From positions 1-64,000 of the forward strand of contig JAEWTV010000017.1 of the NCBI GenBank assembly GCA_023397675.1: 64,000 nucleotides of DNA, in the 5' to 3' direction. Below are positions 48,968-59,700 of this stretch, one piece after another. A program made the translations under genes and the position numbers. Source of the stretch: Bacillota bacterium (GTDB lineage: Bacteria > Bacillota > Clostridia > Acetivibrionales > JANLFN01). How positions within the stretch are numbered: position 1 is the stretch's first letter; each line of letters begins with the position of its first letter. Below the pieces are notes generated by a model. It was not told where the DNA came from. It did no database searches and saw only the letters and a program-made list of their open reading frames with translations.

Positions 48968-49768
48968 TTATAAATAAATAAAAGAAAGAACTATTAAAAC
49001 ATCAGAAATAATATAAAGAAATTCCCGTAACCCCACCTTGAATTTCCTGGTCATGTATTTCCCGTTAAAACCCCTGCATTCCATTGCCATATACATTTCT
49101 TCCGCCATTTGCCGTGATTTTAGAAACATTGTTCCAGCAACCCCGGAAATTGAGCTGTACTTATCGGTGTTCTTTCCTACCGACCTGAGTTTTAATGAAT
49201 ACAGCATATTAAGCGAAAACTCGCCAAGCATTACAATATACTTAAGTGTTATATCAAGAATGAAAATCAGAATGTCGGGTATGTAAAACATTTTTAAAGC
49301 CGCAGTAACAGAATTCCAGTTGGTAGTATGTGAAAATATATTTACCAAAGTAACGCTCACAACAACCTTAACAAGAATTATCAAGCCATTAGCCGAATTA
49401 CCCAACAGAAAAGACGGAAGCATTATAATCAAAGTAAACGCCGACACAACTAAATCCACCTTTAAAACCCTGATTATTTCTTCCGCTGTCATAAAGCTTA
49501 GAAAAAGCAGCGTAACTGTTGCCGCGGCAACAACAAAGCTAACCCTTCCTGAAACTGATACCAGTGTTATTATTAAAAGGATTGTTAAAAGTTTTAGAGC
49601 CGCATTGGCTTCAAACCTGTCCTTACCAAATCCGCTGTCTGCTCTGATTTTAGATATTATTTTGATAAAAGAAAGGATACTTTTATTTATGAATCCATCT
49701 TTATCCTTTGGGGGTAAATAGTTTTCCTCACTTTGAAGAAGCCACTCAGGCACATTTGAATTATCCAT
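48968..49768 (-). CDS. cbiQ: Cobalt/nickel ECF transporter transmembrane protein
   Basis: The 266-residue protein has about six hydrophobic segments and the EcfT-type AxxxRG coupling motif, AMECRGFNG, near residue 228, which contacts the ATPase. The N-terminal region is a soluble stretch (EENYLPPKDKDGFINK). It lies six bases after cbiM. Confidence 0.88.
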   Translation of the reverse strand: MDNSNVPEWLLQSEENYLPPKDKDGFINKSILSFIKIISKIRADSGFGKDRFEANAALKLLTILLIITLVSVSGRVSFVVAAATVTLLFLSFMTAEEIIRVLKVDLVVSAFTLIIMLPSFLLGNSANGLIILVKVVVSVTLVNIFSHTTNWNSVTAALKMFYIPDILIFILDITLKYIVMLGEFSLNMLYSLKLRSVGKNTDKYSSISGVAGTMFLKSRQMAEEMYMAMECRGFNGKYMTRKFKVGLREFLYIISDVLIVLSFIYL

Positions 49769-49774
49769 CTATTA

Positions 49775-50770
49775 TTAAACATCCTCTGTTCTTTCTTTTC
49801 TAATATGACCTGCAATTTTAAAAATAATTATTGAAACAGCCACACCAGCGCATGCTGCAAGTATATAACCAACTGCCTGCGAAAAACCGTTTACCGAATA
49901 ATCAGGCATAATAGATTTAAAACTAAAACCGTTCTTTATACCTTCTGGTACAAATCCCAATGCCTTACCGCCTACAGTCAATTCTTTAATTTCATCTATT
50001 CCCCACTCACCCCAGGCAGTTCCTGAAGCAAGTAGGCCTATAGGAGCAAGACAAATCAGACCGGTAATTATTACATATAATGGTTTTGATCCAGCTGCTT
50101 TTTCCTTATAAATAATACCTGGAGAAACCTTCTTTATAAACATGTAGACAGCTGCAGTAAAAGCTGCTTCAACAACACCTGCGACCAACAGGTGCGAAAT
50201 AAGCATTGGAGGAAGTGTATATGTCAAATCATAAGGAAAATATAAAGGAAGTCCTTCTGCGCTTTTGAATAGAAGAGGCTGTATCCCGAACTCTATTGCA
50301 GTAAACAAAGCAGCAAAATTTAACCCGATATAGGAACCGAGAATAATTCCAAAATACTCACCTTTATCACTTTTAAAAATATTTCTTATAAATTTGTATA
50401 CGAAATACCCTATAAAAGGCAAAACAAAAGCCATATTAAAGCAATTTGCCCCAAAAGCAAGTATTCCACCGTCTCCGAACATCAAAGCCTGAATAAGCAG
50501 CGCAATAGTAACGGATATGCATGCAGACCATGGCCCAAGCAGTATCGCAAGCAACGTACCACCTACAGCATGGCCTGTTGAACCCCCGGGCAGTGGAATA
50601 TTAAACATCATTATTATAAAGGAAAAGGCAGCACCTATACCAAGCAGAGGAAGCTTCTCTTTAGTTACCTCTTTTCTTACTTTTTTTACTGCAGCAGCCC
50701 ATACCGGAGCCATTGCAGCACCCATTACCGCACAAGTTGACGGACTGATAAAATTCTCAGGAATATGCAT
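49775..50770 (-). CDS. cbiM: Cobalt/nickel transporter substrate-binding protein CbiM, with fused CbiN-like tail
   Basis: The 331-residue protein begins MHIPENFISPSTC, which carries the conserved N-terminal Met-His that binds the metal. The first ~210 residues form the multi-helix CbiM part (GGSTGHAVGGTLLAILLGPW); the C-terminal ~90 residues resemble CbiN, with a degenerate PDGLE-like region (KALGFVPEGI) and a final membrane helix. Fusion of the two subunits is usual in Firmicutes. Cobalt or nickel cannot be decided. It is the first gene of the operon and its leader carries an unrecognised attenuator. Confidence 0.88.
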   Translation of the reverse strand: MHIPENFISPSTCAVMGAAMAPVWAAAVKKVRKEVTKEKLPLLGIGAAFSFIIMMFNIPLPGGSTGHAVGGTLLAILLGPWSACISVTIALLIQALMFGDGGILAFGANCFNMAFVLPFIGYFVYKFIRNIFKSDKGEYFGIILGSYIGLNFAALFTAIEFGIQPLLFKSAEGLPLYFPYDLTYTLPPMLISHLLVAGVVEAAFTAAVYMFIKKVSPGIIYKEKAAGSKPLYVIITGLICLAPIGLLASGTAWGEWGIDEIKELTVGGKALGFVPEGIKNGFSFKSIMPDYSVNGFSQAVGYILAACAGVAVSIIIFKIAGHIRKERTEDV

Positions 50771-50787
50771 TGTATCCCCCGTTTAAA

Positions 50788-50838
50788 CAAAATAAAAAAC
50801 CCAGAAAAAGTGCTGTTTCCTACAGCGCCCTTCCTGGG
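50788..50838 (-). terminator. Attenuator terminator in the cbiM leader
   Basis: On the minus strand CCCAGGAAGGGCGCTGT pairs with ACAGCACTTTTTCTGGG, a nearly full stem of 17 positions with G:T pairs, followed by TTTTTTATTTTG. It lies between the promoter and the cbiM ribosome binding site, so it controls the operon. Confidence 0.85.
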
Positions 50839-50864
50839 TAAATTCCTTATTGGTAAAACAATTT

Positions 50865-50883
50865 TTAAGCCTTCATGGCTTAA
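50865..50883. promoter_or_regulatory. Perfect dyad at the cbiM transcription start
   Basis: TTAAGCC and GGCTTAA are exact complements with a 5-base loop, lying in the first 25 bases of the predicted transcript. It may be an operator for a metal-sensing repressor or the 5' hairpin of a small regulatory RNA element. Confidence 0.55.
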
Positions 50884-50892
50884 GTTAGATTT

Positions 50893-50921
50893 AATATACC
50901 ATAATATTGCATCAACGTCAA
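50893..50921 (-). promoter_or_regulatory. Promoter of cbiMQO
   Basis: On the minus strand TTGACG (50916-50921), 17-base spacer, TATATT (50893-50898). Confidence 0.8.
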
Positions 50922-51035
50922 TTTCAATGTTTGATTAACTGTAATAGTTTTGTAATGCAGATAATATAAACCTTTTCAAGGAATTTGACGATAAAGTAAC
51001 CGATAGGAAAATTAAAATAACGGGGGTAATTTAAA

Positions 51036-51803
51036 ATGACAAAAGATAAAAAAAGCACGAGAATAGCTTATGTTTTCATGCTTTCATTAATATTCGTTTT
51101 TCTGTTTGTACAGCTTGTTACAGCTACAGGGGAACCTGGGTCAACTGATGATCCTGTTGTTTCAAAAAGTTATGTAGACTCTTTGGTTCAGGATTTAAGA
51201 AATCAGATAAACACATTGAAGAACCAGACACCGTCTTCAGGATCTTCAGCATTTGAAACAATAAGTATATCCGCAGGCCAGTATTTATATACAGGAAGCG
51301 GAACCGAAATAGTAGTAAGGTCCGGATTTGCTAAAGCATTATTAGGAACAACCGGAGCTGGTCTTTCAGACGTAACCTCGGCAACAGATCTTTCAAATGG
51401 TGTAATTGTACCTAAAAACCATCTTTTAATATCTGCACGTGACGATAACCGCGGTATTTATGCAACTACAGTATGTTATGTACTGGTTAGAGGTTCATAC
51501 AAAGTGAGCGGTCAGGCAACAAGTACTACACCTACTGATAATAATACAAATAGTAGCAGCAACTCAAATGGAAGCACCAATACGAATAATTCAGGAACTT
51601 CTGTCACTACACCTAAAACAGGTGTGGTAACAGCATCAACTCTTAATATAAGAGCTTCCGCATCAGCAACAGCAGCGATTGTTGCAAAGGCTACTATCGG
51701 TGATACTGTTACAATTCTTTCAACAACCAATGGCTGGTATAAGGTTAAAACCTCTTCCGGTGTAACCGGTTGGGCATCAAGCTCCTATATAACCATCCAA
51801 TAA
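51036..51803 (+). CDS. Exported protein with C-terminal SH3b domain
   Basis: The 255-residue protein has an N-terminal signal peptide or anchor (residues 10-31), a short coiled coil (YVDSLVQDLRNQINTLK), a central beta domain (FETISISAGQYLYTGSGTE, then LLISARDDNRGIYA), a Thr/Ser/Asn-rich linker and a C-terminal bacterial SH3 domain (residues ~195-255, LNIRASASATAAIVAKATIGD). SH3b domains bind peptidoglycan, so the protein likely sits in the cell wall. The central domain resembles spore- or wall-linked N-terminal domains of this type. Role unknown. The start has GGGGG upstream. Confidence 0.75.
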   Translation: MTKDKKSTRIAYVFMLSLIFVFLFVQLVTATGEPGSTDDPVVSKSYVDSLVQDLRNQINTLKNQTPSSGSSAFETISISAGQYLYTGSGTEIVVRSGFAKALLGTTGAGLSDVTSATDLSNGVIVPKNHLLISARDDNRGIYATTVCYVLVRGSYKVSGQATSTTPTDNNTNSSSNSNGSTNTNNSGTSVTTPKTGVVTASTLNIRASASATAAIVAKATIGDTVTILSTTNGWYKVKTSSGVTGWASSSYITIQ

Positions 51804-51829
51804 AATAGCTTTACAACTTTTACACCAAA

Positions 51830-51867
51830 AAAACTGGCACCTGTTCTGAAAGCTTTGAACAAGTGCC
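51830..51867 (-). terminator. Intrinsic terminator after tex
   Basis: On the minus strand GGCACTTGTTC pairs with GAACAGGTGCC around an AAGCTTTC loop, followed by AGTTTTTTT. Confidence 0.85.
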
Positions 51868-51889
51868 TTTAAACTTTTGGAATACAAAT

Positions 51890-54043
51890 TTAAATATTCT
51901 TCATGCTCAAACTAATTCTTTTCTTATCAGCATCAACATTGAGAACTTTTACCTTTACTATATCACCTACTGCCACAACATCCATAGGGTTCTTTACAAA
52001 TCGGTCGGCAAGCTCTGAAACATGAACCAGCCCATCCTGGTGAACACCTACATCCACAAAAGCTCCAAAGTCAGCAACGTTTCTCACTGTACCAGTAAGA
52101 ACCATTCCGGGTCTAAGATCTTTCAGGTCAAGCAGCTCTGACTGCAGCACAGGCTTTGGAAGTTCATCCCTTGGGTCTCTTCCCGGCTTCATCAATTCAT
52201 TGATTATATCTTTTAAAGTAGGAATACCTACATCAATTTCCTTTGCAACCTTTTCGATACCTAATTCAGCAACCTTTTTATCAAGCTCCTTAAGCCCATC
52301 CATTGATGCTTTTCCATCTTTTGATCCCAATATATTTAAGAGTTTCCGAGCTGCAGCATATGATTCAGGATGTACAGATGTATTGTCAAGGAATTCATTA
52401 CCTTCGGAAATTCTCAAAAAACCTGCGCACTGTTCAAAGGCCTTATCACCAAGTTTCTTGACCTTCTTTAGCTGCTGCCTTGACTTGAAGGTTCCGATCT
52501 CTTCTCTGAGAGATACAATATTTTTTGCAACTGAACTATTAACACCTGAAATATACGAAAGCAGTGAGACCGATGCAGTATTAAGGTCTACTCCAACACT
52601 GTTGACGCAGTCTTCAACAACTCCCCCAAGGCTTTCTCCCAGGCGTTTTTGATTCATGTCGTGCTGGTACTGACCTACACCAATTGATTTTGGATCTATT
52701 TTAACCAATTCAGCAAGAGGGTCCTGAAGACGTCTTCCTATTGAAACGGCACTTCTTAGCGAAACATCATACTCAGGGAATTCCTCCGCTCCCAATTTGG
52801 ATGCAGAGTAAACAGATGCTCCCGCTTCGCTGACCACCATATAAAAAACCTTTTTATCAAGTTCCTTAATAAGCTCTGCGATAAAAATCTCAGATTCTTT
52901 TGAAGCTGTTCCGTTTCCTATAGCGATAATATCTACATTAAATTCCTTAATTAAGGCTTTTACCGTTTTCCTTGCTTCCTCAATCTTATTCTGAGGAGGT
53001 GTAGGATATACAACAGCGGTTTTTAAAAGCCTTCCTGTAGGGTCCATTACAGCCAACTTGCATCCGGTACGGTAGGCTGGGTCAAGCGCAAGTACAACCT
53101 TACCCTTTACCGGAGGTTGAAGAAGAAGGTTTTTAAGGTTGGCAGCAAAAACCTTTATTGCATTTTCCTCTGCATTTTCTGAGAGACTATTACGGATATC
53201 CCTTTCCGCTGCAGGCAGTACGAGCCTGTCTAATGCATCTTCAAGGGCTGATTTGACATATTTAGTTGTTTCGGATGGAGGGTTTTTGACTGTTACATTG
53301 CTTAATTCATGTAGCAATGCGTCTTTTACTATTTCTATTTTAACTTGAAGAAATTCTTCCTTTTCTCCCCTATTGATAGCAAGAACTCTATGTCCCGGTA
53401 TCCTTGCAACCGGCTCGCGGAAATCCCTGTACATCTCATAGACAGAATCCTCTTCCTTTTTGCTCTTTGTAGAAATCATTCCATTCCTGAATAAATGATT
53501 TCTCGTTATCTGCCTAACTATAGGAGTATCTGAAATTTGTTCAGCTATTATATCCATTGCTCCATTAAGTGCATCTTCAACCGTATTCACTTCCTTTTCA
53601 GCATTGATAAAGGAAGTTGCATATTGTTCAATACCGCCTTTTACCGGCTGTTGACGAAAAATTACCTGAGCGAGAGGCTCCAGCCCCTTTTCCTTGGCAA
53701 TGGTAGCCCTTGTCCTTCTTTTAGGCCTATAAGGAGCATATATATCTTCAATTTCCTGAAGTGTAACACATTTATTTAATGCCGTTTCCAGTTCGGCTGT
53801 CATTTTATCCTGTTCATTGATTGATTTGAAAACCTCTTCTCTTCGCTGTTCCAGATTTCTCAGGTAGGTCAGCCTGTCTGACAGTTCTCTTAAGACCTGG
53901 TCATTGAGCTCGCCTGTCATTTCCTTTCTATACCTTGCTATAAAAGGGACTGTGCAGCCATCATCCATAAGTTTTACGGCATTCTGCACCTGTGAAATTT
54001 TCAAATTGAATTCATTTGTCAGTTGTTTGATAATATCGATCAT
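51890..54043 (-). CDS. tex: Tex-family RNA-binding transcription accessory protein
   Basis: The 717-residue protein is built as in Tex: N-terminal helical region, YqgF-like RNase H fold (VLALDPAYRTGCKLAVMD), a helix-hairpin-helix pair (SVGVDLNTASVSLLSYISGV) and a C-terminal S1 RNA-binding domain (GMVLTGTVRNVADFGAFVDVG). It affects transcription termination and RNA stability in various bacteria. The start follows GGAGGATAT. Confidence 0.95.
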   Translation of the reverse strand: MIDIIKQLTNEFNLKISQVQNAVKLMDDGCTVPFIARYRKEMTGELNDQVLRELSDRLTYLRNLEQRREEVFKSINEQDKMTAELETALNKCVTLQEIEDIYAPYRPKRRTRATIAKEKGLEPLAQVIFRQQPVKGGIEQYATSFINAEKEVNTVEDALNGAMDIIAEQISDTPIVRQITRNHLFRNGMISTKSKKEEDSVYEMYRDFREPVARIPGHRVLAINRGEKEEFLQVKIEIVKDALLHELSNVTVKNPPSETTKYVKSALEDALDRLVLPAAERDIRNSLSENAEENAIKVFAANLKNLLLQPPVKGKVVLALDPAYRTGCKLAVMDPTGRLLKTAVVYPTPPQNKIEEARKTVKALIKEFNVDIIAIGNGTASKESEIFIAELIKELDKKVFYMVVSEAGASVYSASKLGAEEFPEYDVSLRSAVSIGRRLQDPLAELVKIDPKSIGVGQYQHDMNQKRLGESLGGVVEDCVNSVGVDLNTASVSLLSYISGVNSSVAKNIVSLREEIGTFKSRQQLKKVKKLGDKAFEQCAGFLRISEGNEFLDNTSVHPESYAAARKLLNILGSKDGKASMDGLKELDKKVAELGIEKVAKEIDVGIPTLKDIINELMKPGRDPRDELPKPVLQSELLDLKDLRPGMVLTGTVRNVADFGAFVDVGVHQDGLVHVSELADRFVKNPMDVVAVGDIVKVKVLNVDADKKRISLSMKNI

Positions 54044-54235
54044 ATATCCTCCAAAGCTTGATTTTTCTTGGGTTTATTTAGCACTTAATATGTGAGTTTG
54101 GTTTTTGGGGAAGAACATCTACCACAAATTATTCACCGAGTTTGAATTTGCCTGAACTGAATTTACAAGCTCTAAACCTCGGAACATTCTCGTTCTTTAA
54201 AAAGAAAAACTTACACAAAAACTTTAGCTTAAAAC

Positions 54236-55426
54236 CTACTCCAAATTCTTTGCTCTTTTTATTTTACCTTTTCCGTACTTCTGTCTTAACTCATCTATAG
54301 CCTTTTCAAGTTTCTCCTCTTTAAGACTGTTGCCAATTTCCTTGTCTGCGCCTTCCATTGTATCAAAAATACTAACCTGCAGGTTGTCATTCGCATCAAA
54401 TTTCCCGAGTCCGATTCCCAGAAGCCTTACAGGTTTTTGAGTATTCCAGTTCTCTGTCAGAAGCTCTACCCCCGTTTTATAAATATCCTTTGTAAGAAAT
54501 GTTGCCTGTATTGATTTCTGCCTTGTTATGGTTTTGAAGTCACTATATTTTATTTCAATTGATACTGTTTTGCCTTTATAATCATATTTTCTTGCATCCT
54601 CACCAACATCTTCAGCCAGTTTAAGCAAGACACTTTTGGCTGTTTCAATATCTGTAATATCCTCCCTCAGTGTGGTAGACCGGCTTATTGATTTACAGTC
54701 GCCATATGTACCAGGGACAACTGGAGAATCATCAATACCATTGGCAAGTCTGTACATTTCACTGCCGAATTTGCCGAATTCACTTTTCAAAAAAGCCTCA
54801 CTGTTATTTGCAATATCACCTATAGTATAGATAGCAAGCTCAGTAAGCCTCTCTGCCGACCTTTTACCAATACCGTACATATCTCTTACCGGTAAAGGCC
54901 AGATTTTACCTTTCAAATGCTTTTCCCATACCTCTGTTATGCCAAGAGGCTTTTTAATTTCAGAAGCCATTTTTGCAAGAAATTTATTATATGATATCCC
55001 TACGGAGCACCACAAATCAAGTTCATTCATTATTTCCTTCATAATTCTTTCAGCCGCTTCCACAGGTTTACCAAAAAGCGTCTCACAGCCTGTCATGTCA
55101 AGCCAGGCTTCATCAATGCTGTTTTGCTGAATTACAGGTGTATATCTTTGAAGAATACTCATAACCTCATTGGATTTTTTACTGTAAAACTTATGATCGG
55201 GCGGCACTAGTACCAGTTCGGGGCATAATTTCTTTGCTTCATGTATTACCATTGTAGTTTTTACCTTGAATTTTCGTGCTTCATAATTTGCGGCAAGAAT
55301 TATGCCTGACCTGTTTTTAGGATCGCCAGCCACAGCGGCCGGAACCTTTTTCAGTTCAGGGTTTCTTGAGGCTTCACAGCTAATAAAGAAAGCATTCATG
55401 TCAACAAGAAATATCGTCCTTCCCAT
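54236..55426 (-). CDS. dinB: Y-family DNA polymerase IV
   Basis: The 396-residue translesion polymerase begins with the catalytic MGRTIFLVDMNAFF (Asp), and has the SIDEAWLDMTG motif with the second acid pair, the steric YEARKF region and the thumb helix-hairpin-helix GIGKRSAERLTELAI. The C-terminal little-finger domain has the TLREDITDIE feature. It copies past lesions at low fidelity. It follows the MFS gene after 24 bases. A second-class DinB (DinB2) is possible. Confidence 0.93.
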   Translation of the reverse strand: MGRTIFLVDMNAFFISCEASRNPELKKVPAAVAGDPKNRSGIILAANYEARKFKVKTTMVIHEAKKLCPELVLVPPDHKFYSKKSNEVMSILQRYTPVIQQNSIDEAWLDMTGCETLFGKPVEAAERIMKEIMNELDLWCSVGISYNKFLAKMASEIKKPLGITEVWEKHLKGKIWPLPVRDMYGIGKRSAERLTELAIYTIGDIANNSEAFLKSEFGKFGSEMYRLANGIDDSPVVPGTYGDCKSISRSTTLREDITDIETAKSVLLKLAEDVGEDARKYDYKGKTVSIEIKYSDFKTITRQKSIQATFLTKDIYKTGVELLTENWNTQKPVRLLGIGLGKFDANDNLQVSIFDTMEGADKEIGNSLKEEKLEKAIDELRQKYGKGKIKRAKNLE

Positions 55427-55450
55427 ATTCCCACCCCATAAATAATATTA

Positions 55451-56638
55451 TTAATCATTATTAAAAAAGTATTTTTTGCACAACAGATTATATATAAAAA
55501 TCTGTATTATTGTAAAACCGCCTGCTGTCAGGAATAGGGACACATAGCTATGTTCCATTGTAAACATACCTGCCAATGCGGCACCTATAGCCATTCCAAT
55601 ATTGTTGCCGAAAATTCTCACACCCGAATAAGCACCTCTCTCGTGCTCACTCACTGACTGAAGCATATAGCTGTCAACATTACCTTGTGTAATGCAGCCT
55701 ACAAAAGATCTTACTATTATAAATAAACTGAATACATAAGTGCCTGCAAAAGACATGCACGAGATGACCACCGATTGAATAATCATTGTAACTACCGCAA
55801 CATTTGCGCCCTTAAACCTGCCTGCAAGGTATGGAACAATGAAGGCAGCAATACTTCCCACTATTGATATAATAGAAAATATGATTCCTATGGTACTGTC
55901 CGGCAGCTTGTACCTGTCTCTGAAAATCAGGTTGAGCATGGAATTAATCATGTTAAGGAATGTACTTGTTATTATACCGTAAATAATATAGCTCAATATT
56001 TTTTTATTCATTATAATTGTAAAAAAGCTTCTCTGTGATTTTAGAGGAGCTCTATAAGCCGGAAGCATTGATCTTCCTATTCCCATCAAAATAAAGCAGA
56101 TACCGCTTAACAGTATTGCAAGGAAATAAGGGTTTTGGGAGTTATGCATCCACGAAGGCAAGACTCCGCCTATCATACTTCCAAATACCATTGCCAATAG
56201 ATAAGTTCCAATAAGTAGATTGTATACGAGTTGTTTAAACCTTTCTTCCACCAGCCCAGTTATAAAGGGGAATTCAGACGCAAGTATAAATGCATACCCA
56301 AACCCATATATGAACTGGCCTATATATGCCAGCGTATTATCTGGGAATAAAGCAAGGAATATCATTCCCATCCCTTGAATAAGGCAACCAAGCGTCATTA
56401 TGGGACGGTAACCTATTTTATCGGAAAGTATGCCTGCAAAAACAGATACTACAGCAGTTATGAAAAGTCCGAAAGATACAACAGTACCTATATTAATATC
56501 TGACAAACCATTTACTTTAAAATGAAAATTAAGCGTCAGATTCCATACACCAATAGAAAAACCAAAAAGCGCTTCCGTTATAAGAAAGAGCTTAACTGAA
56601 AAAGGCAGATTAATAATATTCCTCAAATATTGCTTCAT
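55451..56638 (-). CDS. Major facilitator superfamily transporter
   Basis: The 395-residue protein has about 12 membrane segments and the MFS motif between helices 2 and 3 (AGILSDKIGYRPIMTLG). The second half contains a similar GRFKGANVAVV. The substrate is unknown; drugs or sugars are possible. It is transcribed with dinB, 24 bases apart, and follows the purL terminator. Confidence 0.85.
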   Translation of the reverse strand: MKQYLRNIINLPFSVKLFLITEALFGFSIGVWNLTLNFHFKVNGLSDINIGTVVSFGLFITAVVSVFAGILSDKIGYRPIMTLGCLIQGMGMIFLALFPDNTLAYIGQFIYGFGYAFILASEFPFITGLVEERFKQLVYNLLIGTYLLAMVFGSMIGGVLPSWMHNSQNPYFLAILLSGICFILMGIGRSMLPAYRAPLKSQRSFFTIIMNKKILSYIIYGIITSTFLNMINSMLNLIFRDRYKLPDSTIGIIFSIISIVGSIAAFIVPYLAGRFKGANVAVVTMIIQSVVISCMSFAGTYVFSLFIIVRSFVGCITQGNVDSYMLQSVSEHERGAYSGVRIFGNNIGMAIGAALAGMFTMEHSYVSLFLTAGGFTIIQIFIYNLLCKKYFFNND

Positions 56639-56679
56639 TAATTTAACCCCAAATAAAAAAGTTCATCCCCATAAAACTT

Positions 56680-56714
56680 AAAAAAATTCGGAGGGATACG
56701 AAATATCCCTCCGG
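56680..56714 (-). terminator. Intrinsic terminator after purL
   Basis: On the minus strand CGGAGGGATA pairs with TATCCCTCCG and is followed by AATTTTTTT. Confidence 0.9.
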
Positions 56715-56780
56715 TTCTTAAAGACCATAATTTATTATAGCACTTTTTACTTTTAATTGACAATTTACCTCTGCAGGTTA

Positions 56781-59700
56781 TTAGAGGAAGTACTCAACGC
56801 CTGCTTCAAATATTTTCTGATCCTTCTCTCCCGGAACATTTTTAGCAACACTTGAACCTGTTCTTTCAGAATGTCCCATCTTACCCAATACTCTTCCGTC
56901 AGGGCTTGTAATACCTTCTATTGCATCAACTGAACCATTAGGGTTAAATCTTATATCATAAGTAGCATTACCTTCAATATCTACATATTGGGTTGCTACC
57001 TGGCCGTTCTTTCTCAGCATCTCAAGAACTTCCGTATTTGCTGAAAATCTTCCTTCACCATGTGAAACAGCTATTGTATGAACATCCCCTACATTTGCTT
57101 TTGAAAGCCACGGTGATTTGTTGGAAACAATTTTTGTTTTTACCATGCATGAAACGTGTCTACCGATTGTATTAAATGTAAGCGTCGGATCGTTTTCATT
57201 TATATCTCTTATTTCACCATATGGTACAAGTCCAAGCTTTATAAGAGCCTGGAAACCGTTACATATTCCCAGCATCAGACCATCGCGCTGTTTTAACAGC
57301 TTCATTACAGCTTCCTTAACATATGGGTTTCTGAAGGCAGTTGCTATGAATTTACCTGAACCATCAGGCTCATCTCCTCCGCTGAAGCCTCCTGGAATCA
57401 TAACGATCTGGCTGTTGTCTATCATCTTTGCCATAGTCTTGATTGACTGTTCAATATCCTTTGATGACAAATTTCTTATTACCAGTGTATCGACAATTCC
57501 CCCCGCCTTGCTGAAAACTTTTTCAGTATCATATTCACAATTTGTTCCCGGGAAAACCGGCACAAATATTCTTGGTTTTGCCACCTTTACTGAGGCGCTT
57601 GTTTTTATTCCTGATGTAAATGTATAGTCAGCAGGTTTTTGCGGAATTTCTTTTGTTCTTGTAGGGAATACCTTTTCAAGTGGCTGTTCCCACGCAGTTA
57701 ATGCATCCTCAATTTTTATTTCTGTTCCGTTTACTGTAATTTTATTATTATCAACGGTATAGCCAAGGGTAATAAATCCTATTCCCTCAAACAACTTATT
57801 CAAATCTGCATTTTCTGGCAATTCAAGAATTATTGAACCATAATCCTGAGTAAACAGCTTCTTATTCTCAATGTTCTTTTCAAAGGCAAAGCCTATTTTA
57901 TTACCGAAGCACATTTTACTTATAGCTTCTGCTATTCCGCCCGTCTTTAAAGTAGAAGCAGCAAGTATAACCTTATCTTTTGCAAGTTCATGTATCCTCG
58001 AATAATTCTTATCAAGCTGCTCAAAATCAGGCAGTTCATTTTTATCCCTATCAAGCGGAATGATTACAACCTTGCTTCCTGCCTTTTTGAATTCTGTAGA
58101 AATAACGTTGTTAACATCAACTACATCAACCGCAAAGGAAACAAGTGTAGGCGGTACGCAAAGATCCTTGAAAGTACCTGACATGCTGTCCTTACCACCT
58201 ATAGCAGGAGTTCCAAGCTTTAGCTGTGCATAAAATGCTCCAAGCAGTGCACTGAAAGGTTTCCCCCACTTTTCAGGATCCTTTCCCAGCTTTTCAAAGT
58301 ATTCCTGAAGAGTAAGCCTTGCTTTTCTGTAATCACCGCCTGCTGCAGCTATCTTTGCAACTGATTCGACAACGGCATAAACTGCACCGTGGAATGGGCT
58401 CCATCTTGCGATCAGTGGATTGTAGCCATATGACATGAGAGTTCCAGTACTTGTGTCCCCTTCAAGCACGGGTATCTTGGCAGCCATTACTTCTGCAGGA
58501 CTAAGCTGGTAGCTGCCTCCAAAAGGCATCAAAACACTTCCTGCACCAATAGTTGAATCAAATCTTTCCGAAAGCCCTTTCTGACTGCATACATTCAACC
58601 TTTTTAGGTTCTCAAGCCATGCTTTTTCAATATTATTAAGATTACTTTCTATTTCTGACTCCAAAGTATCAAAGCAGCTTACTGATTCCTGAGGTAAAGC
58701 AGCTTTTATTCCGACATACTGCTTAACTCCATTAGTATTAAGGAAGTCCCTGCTGATATCAGCAATGTTGTTACCGCGCCATTTCATTTTGAGCCTTTTT
58801 TTCTGTGTAACTACTGCAACAACAGTTGCTTCCAGATTTTCCTTCTGTGATGCTTCTATAAATCTCCCAGCATTTTCTTTGGAGACTACAACAGCCATAC
58901 GCTCCTGTGATTCTGATATGGCAAGTTCTGTACCATCCAAACCCTCATATTTCTTTGGCACTGCATCAAGATCTATTTCAAGCCCGTCAGCCAGTTCGCC
59001 TATAGCAACCGATACTCCGCCGGCTCCAAAATCATTACATCTTTTTATCATGGTACTTACTTCATAATTTCTGAACAGTCTTTGAATCTTTCTTTCGGTA
59101 GGAGGATTACCTTTCTGAACTTCAGCTCCGCAGGTAAGCAGTGAATCCTCGTTGTGCTCCTTTGATGATCCGGTTGCACCACCGCAGCCGTCACGTCCGG
59201 TTCTTCCGCCAAGAAGTATTATTATGTCGCCTGGGATTGGTTCTTCCCTGACAACATTCTTTTTAGGTGCTGCACCTATTACTGCGCCTATTTCCATTCT
59301 TTTTGCAACAAAACCATCGTCGTATACCTCAGATACCTGACCTGTTGCCAAACCTATCTGATTACCATAGGAGCTATAGCCGGCTGCTGCGCCTGTTGTA
59401 ATCTTTCTTTGCGGGAGTTTTCCAGAAAGAGTGTCTTCGAATTTTGCTCTTGGGTCCTTACTTCCCGTAACACGCATTGCCTGGTATACATAGGATCTGC
59501 CCGACAGCGGATCTCTTATAGCTCCTCCGAGACAGGTTGCCGCTCCTCCGAAAGGTTCTATTTCAGTCGGGTGGTTATGCGTTTCATTCTTGAACATTAC
59601 CAGCCATTGCTGTTTTTCACCATTTACATCTACATCCGTTACTATACTGCATGCATTTATTTCATCCGATTCATCAAGGTCGTTTAATCTTCCATCCTTT

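Noticed and set aside
50771..50930. Cobalamin riboswitch before cbiM
   Set aside because: The leader is too short for the roughly 200-base B12 aptamer and lacks a recognisable B12 box; only a promoter, a dyad and a terminator are present.
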